NCBI RefSeq assembly: GCF_000724605.1
Contig: NZ_CP008802.1
Span: forward strand, 248,001-312,000
Reading direction: 5' to 3'
From: Actinotignum schaalii
GTDB lineage: Bacteria > Actinomycetota > Actinomycetes > Actinomycetales > Actinomycetaceae
Length of the DNA stretch: 64,000 bases
The notes under the pieces are model-generated. The model saw nothing but the letters and a program-made list of their open reading frames with translations, was not told the DNA's origin and ran no database searches. Made by a program: the position numbers and the translations under genes. This document shows, piece after piece, positions 61,990 to 64,000 of the stretch; positions within the stretch are counted from its first letter, which is position 1; each line of letters begins with the position of its first letter.

Positions 61990-63363
61990 TTAGTGGTTGT
62001 GGAGCGGCTTGCCCGCGAGGACCAGTGCCGCTTCGCCGATTGCTTCGTTCTGGGTGGGGTGGGCGTGGATAAGGCCATCGAAGTCCTGCGCGTAGGCTTC
62101 CCAGGCCACCATGAGTTCACCTTCGCCAATCTGTTCGGACATGCGCGCCCCAATGGCGTGGAAGCCCACAATGGGGCCATCCTTGACCGCAACCAGCTTG
62201 ACGAAACCGGTCGCGCCCAGCATCTGGGACTTGCCGTTCCCGGTGAGGTTGAAGGTGGCAGTGGTGATATTTTCCTTGCCGTATTCTTCCTCAGCCTTAT
62301 CCTGATTGAGGCCCACGGAGGCGATTTCCGGGGTGCAGAAAGTCACGCGCGGAATCTTCGTTTCGTCAATCACCTTGGGGTTGAGGCCCGCGATATCTTC
62401 AGCAACGAAAATACCCTGGAGGAAACCGCGGTGTGCCAGCTGGAGGCCGGGCACAATATCGCCCACCGCGTAGATTCCATCAACGTTCGTGCGCAGGCGC
62501 TCATCGGTGAGCACGAAACCGCGATCCATCTTCACCCCGACTTCTTCGTAGCCGAGGTTTGCGGTGGCCGGACCGCGCCCGATAGCGATGAGCAGGTAAT
62601 CCGCCTCGAATTCCTTGCCGTCCTGGGTGAAAACCTTGACGGAATGATCGGTTTGTTCGAGGTGATCAAACATGGTTCCGGTGGCGAATTTAATACCGCG
62701 CTTGCGGAACTGGCGTTCCAGATTCTTGGACACTTCCGCATCCTCATTGGGGACCAGGCGCGGCAGGCCCTCAATAATCTGGACTTCCGCACCGTAGGAG
62801 CGCCACGCGGAGGCGAATTCCACCCCGATAACCCCGCCGCCCAGCACGATCACGGATCCGGGGGCCTCACCCAGCTCCAGCGCTTCGGTGGAGGTGAGGA
62901 CGCGGCCGGTGATCTCCTGGCCGATGGTCTTCGAGTAGGAACCGGAGGCCAGCACAACGTGCTTGCCGCGGTAGTGCACGCCATTAGCTTCGATGGTGTC
63001 TTTCGCGACGAGCTTGCCCCAGCCCTGCACAATTTCTACTCCACGTGAGGAGACCAGGCCGGTCAGGCCCTTGAACATCTTCTCGATCACGCCGTTCTTG
63101 TAGGCCTGCAAAGTGGGCATATCAATGCCCTCAAAGGAGCCCTTTACACCGATGGACGGGCCTTCGCGCATTTCATCAGCAACATCAGCGGCGTGCAGCA
63201 ATGCTTTGGTGGGGATGCACCCGCGGTGCAAACAGGTACCGCCGAGCTTGTCAGCCTCAATGAGAGCAACGGTCAGGCCGAGCTGACCGGCACGAAGCGC
63301 GGCCGCGTAGCCGCCGCTGCCGCCACCGAGGATGACGACGTCGTACTCTTTCGTTTCTGCCAC
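61990..63363 (-). CDS. lpdA: Dihydrolipoamide dehydrogenase (E3)
   Basis: A 457-residue FAD-dependent disulfide oxidoreductase that reoxidises the lipoyl groups of E2. FAD motif VVILGGGSGGYAAALRAG, redox pair C44 and C49 in GGTCLHRGCIPTK, NAD motif VIVLGGGVIGVEFASAW, and the C-terminal HAHPTQNEAIGEA with the catalytic His-Glu. I chose the GTG at 63363 after GAAGGG because VAETKEYDVVILG is the usual start; an in-frame upstream start is not conserved. Confidence 0.95.
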   Translation of the reverse strand: MAETKEYDVVILGGGSGGYAAALRAGQLGLTVALIEADKLGGTCLHRGCIPTKALLHAADVADEMREGPSIGVKGSFEGIDMPTLQAYKNGVIEKMFKGLTGLVSSRGVEIVQGWGKLVAKDTIEANGVHYRGKHVVLASGSYSKTIGQEITGRVLTSTEALELGEAPGSVIVLGGGVIGVEFASAWRSYGAEVQIIEGLPRLVPNEDAEVSKNLERQFRKRGIKFATGTMFDHLEQTDHSVKVFTQDGKEFEADYLLIAIGRGPATANLGYEEVGVKMDRGFVLTDERLRTNVDGIYAVGDIVPGLQLAHRGFLQGIFVAEDIAGLNPKVIDETKIPRVTFCTPEIASVGLNQDKAEEEYGKENITTATFNLTGNGKSQMLGATGFVKLVAVKDGPIVGFHAIGARMSEQIGEGELMVAWEAYAQDFDGLIHAHPTQNEAIGEAALVLAGKPLHNH

Positions 63364-63488
63364 AGGATTTCCCTTCGCAATACAACATTTTGGAATGCGG
63401 TACAAGAGCCGCTATACCTATATTCTGCCATGCCGAGGTGTTATCTGGGACGCATCACGCTCCCAGCGAGGGTCGCTAAAATCACCGT

Positions 63489-63803
63489 ATGGGTCTTTTT
63501 TCGCGTCGCTCCCGTTCCCGTGCTGCTCACGGCGGTGCTCGCCGTTCGGCGACGGCGAAACACTTCGCCGATTTCATCGAGACTCGCGCGGGGGTGGAAG
63601 CCTATTTTGAGGTGGAAACTCCGCGGGAGCCGGCAGCTCTTCTCCTCGTTGCTCGCACCGGGGAGTGGACCCGCCGGCGGGTGCCCGATCTGGCAGCCGG
63701 AGCACAACTTGCCCGTGAACTGGGCATACCTTTCTACGAAATTAATCGCACCGGCTATCCCGAGTCGGTGCGCCGTTGGAACGCGGAGCACCGGCGCGCT
63801 TAA
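63489..63803 (+). CDS. Small conserved protein next to lpdA
   Basis: A 104-residue protein with a basic, Ser/Arg-rich N-terminus and a compact domain: FADFIETRAGVEAYFEVET, LLLVARTGEWTRRRVPD and AAGAQLARELGIPFYEINRT. It resembles small actinobacterial proteins found beside lpdA and often labelled oxidoreductase, but I see no cofactor motif. It is divergent from lpdA. Confidence 0.7.
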   Translation: MGLFSRRSRSRAAHGGARRSATAKHFADFIETRAGVEAYFEVETPREPAALLLVARTGEWTRRRVPDLAAGAQLARELGIPFYEINRTGYPESVRRWNAEHRRA

Positions 63804-63884
63804 AGGTTTATGATGGTACGTCGTCTCCGCGGTCAGCTCCGCGGGGGAGGCGCGCAGCCAGTGCAGGATTCTGGGAGGAGCCAG

Positions 63885-64000
63885 GTGAATAGTGAAATGA
63901 TCCGAGACGAGAGGCGCACCGCCGTGGGCTGGCCTCTCTTCCTCCTCATTGCGCTGAGCCTGGGGGCCGCCATTTTTGTGTGGCGGGCCATTGTTGCGGG
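63885..64000 (+). CDS. Membrane protein, N-terminal part only
   Basis: A GTG start preceded by GGGAGGAG opens a frame (VNSEMIRDERRTAVGWPLFL onwards) that runs off the window. The visible 38 residues contain one membrane helix. No family can be assigned. Confidence 0.5.
   Translation, partial: MNSEMIRDERRTAVGWPLFLLIALSLGAAIFVWRAIVA

Noticed and set aside
61222-63048. Plus-strand open frame across sucB and lpdA (608 codons)
   Set aside because: It spans two real genes and their gap on the other strand; no motif and no ribosome binding site.

Overview
The window is chromosomal DNA from a high-GC Gram-positive actinobacterium. The evidence is the glnA2-glnE-glnA1 neighbourhood with a DUF4191 gene, a homodimeric E1 (aceE), DUF3052 and DUF3145 genes, an actinobacterial dual-lipoyl SucB, an actinobacterial DusB tail, an LPXTG cell-wall anchor and many GTG starts. 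An Actinomycetaceae-like organism is my best guess; the genus cannot be fixed from this sequence.

Layout. 1-3824 is core: the end of dusB, then dgt and dnaG. From about 3.85 to 24.4 kb lies an accessory block, visibly AT-richer in parts. It holds three regulated catabolic modules. (i) An IclR regulator, an L-fuconate dehydratase gene, a GntP permease and a DapA-type aldolase; both enzyme genes are frameshifted. (ii) mmsA-iolC-aldolase-gntP on the minus strand with a divergent GntR/UTRA regulator, which is the lower half of inositol catabolism joined to a sugar-acid permease. (iii) A LacI regulator, a ribose-type ABC transporter and a 444-residue protein I do not recognise. Between modules (i) and (ii), 9.2-12.6 kb is a mobile-element graveyard: an IS481-like transposase tail with 23-bp direct repeats, an apparently complete IS630 element, a three-repeat orphan type I-E-like CRISPR remnant, a 78-bp MITE and a 411-bp IS1634-type remnant flanked by a 34-bp direct repeat.

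24.7-64.0 kb is mostly core or conserved: methyltransferase/cupin, tRNA-Asn, peptide deformylase, DUF3145, a YciO-type protein, an HAD phosphatase, a heterodimeric ABC exporter, aceE, DUF3052, tRNA-Val, an aldo/keto reductase, a POT peptide transporter with an S15/CocE hydrolase, Nif3-like protein, a coiled-coil protein, an LPXTG coiled-coil surface protein split by an in-frame TAG, RNase P RNA, map, panB, glnA2, glnE, glnA1, DUF4191, sucB and lpdA. The core genes link pyruvate/2-oxoglutarate oxidation (aceE, sucB, lpdA) with nitrogen assimilation (glnA1, glnA2, glnE).

Most notable observations: two catabolic modules that both seem to start at the sugar-acid level through a GntP importer; a LacI/ABC locus whose only enzyme candidate is an unrecognised protein; a dispersed intergenic repeat present three times; the 34-bp duplication around the IS1634-type remnant; and three interrupted genes. 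The interruptions could be real decay or sequencing error, which I cannot tell apart here.
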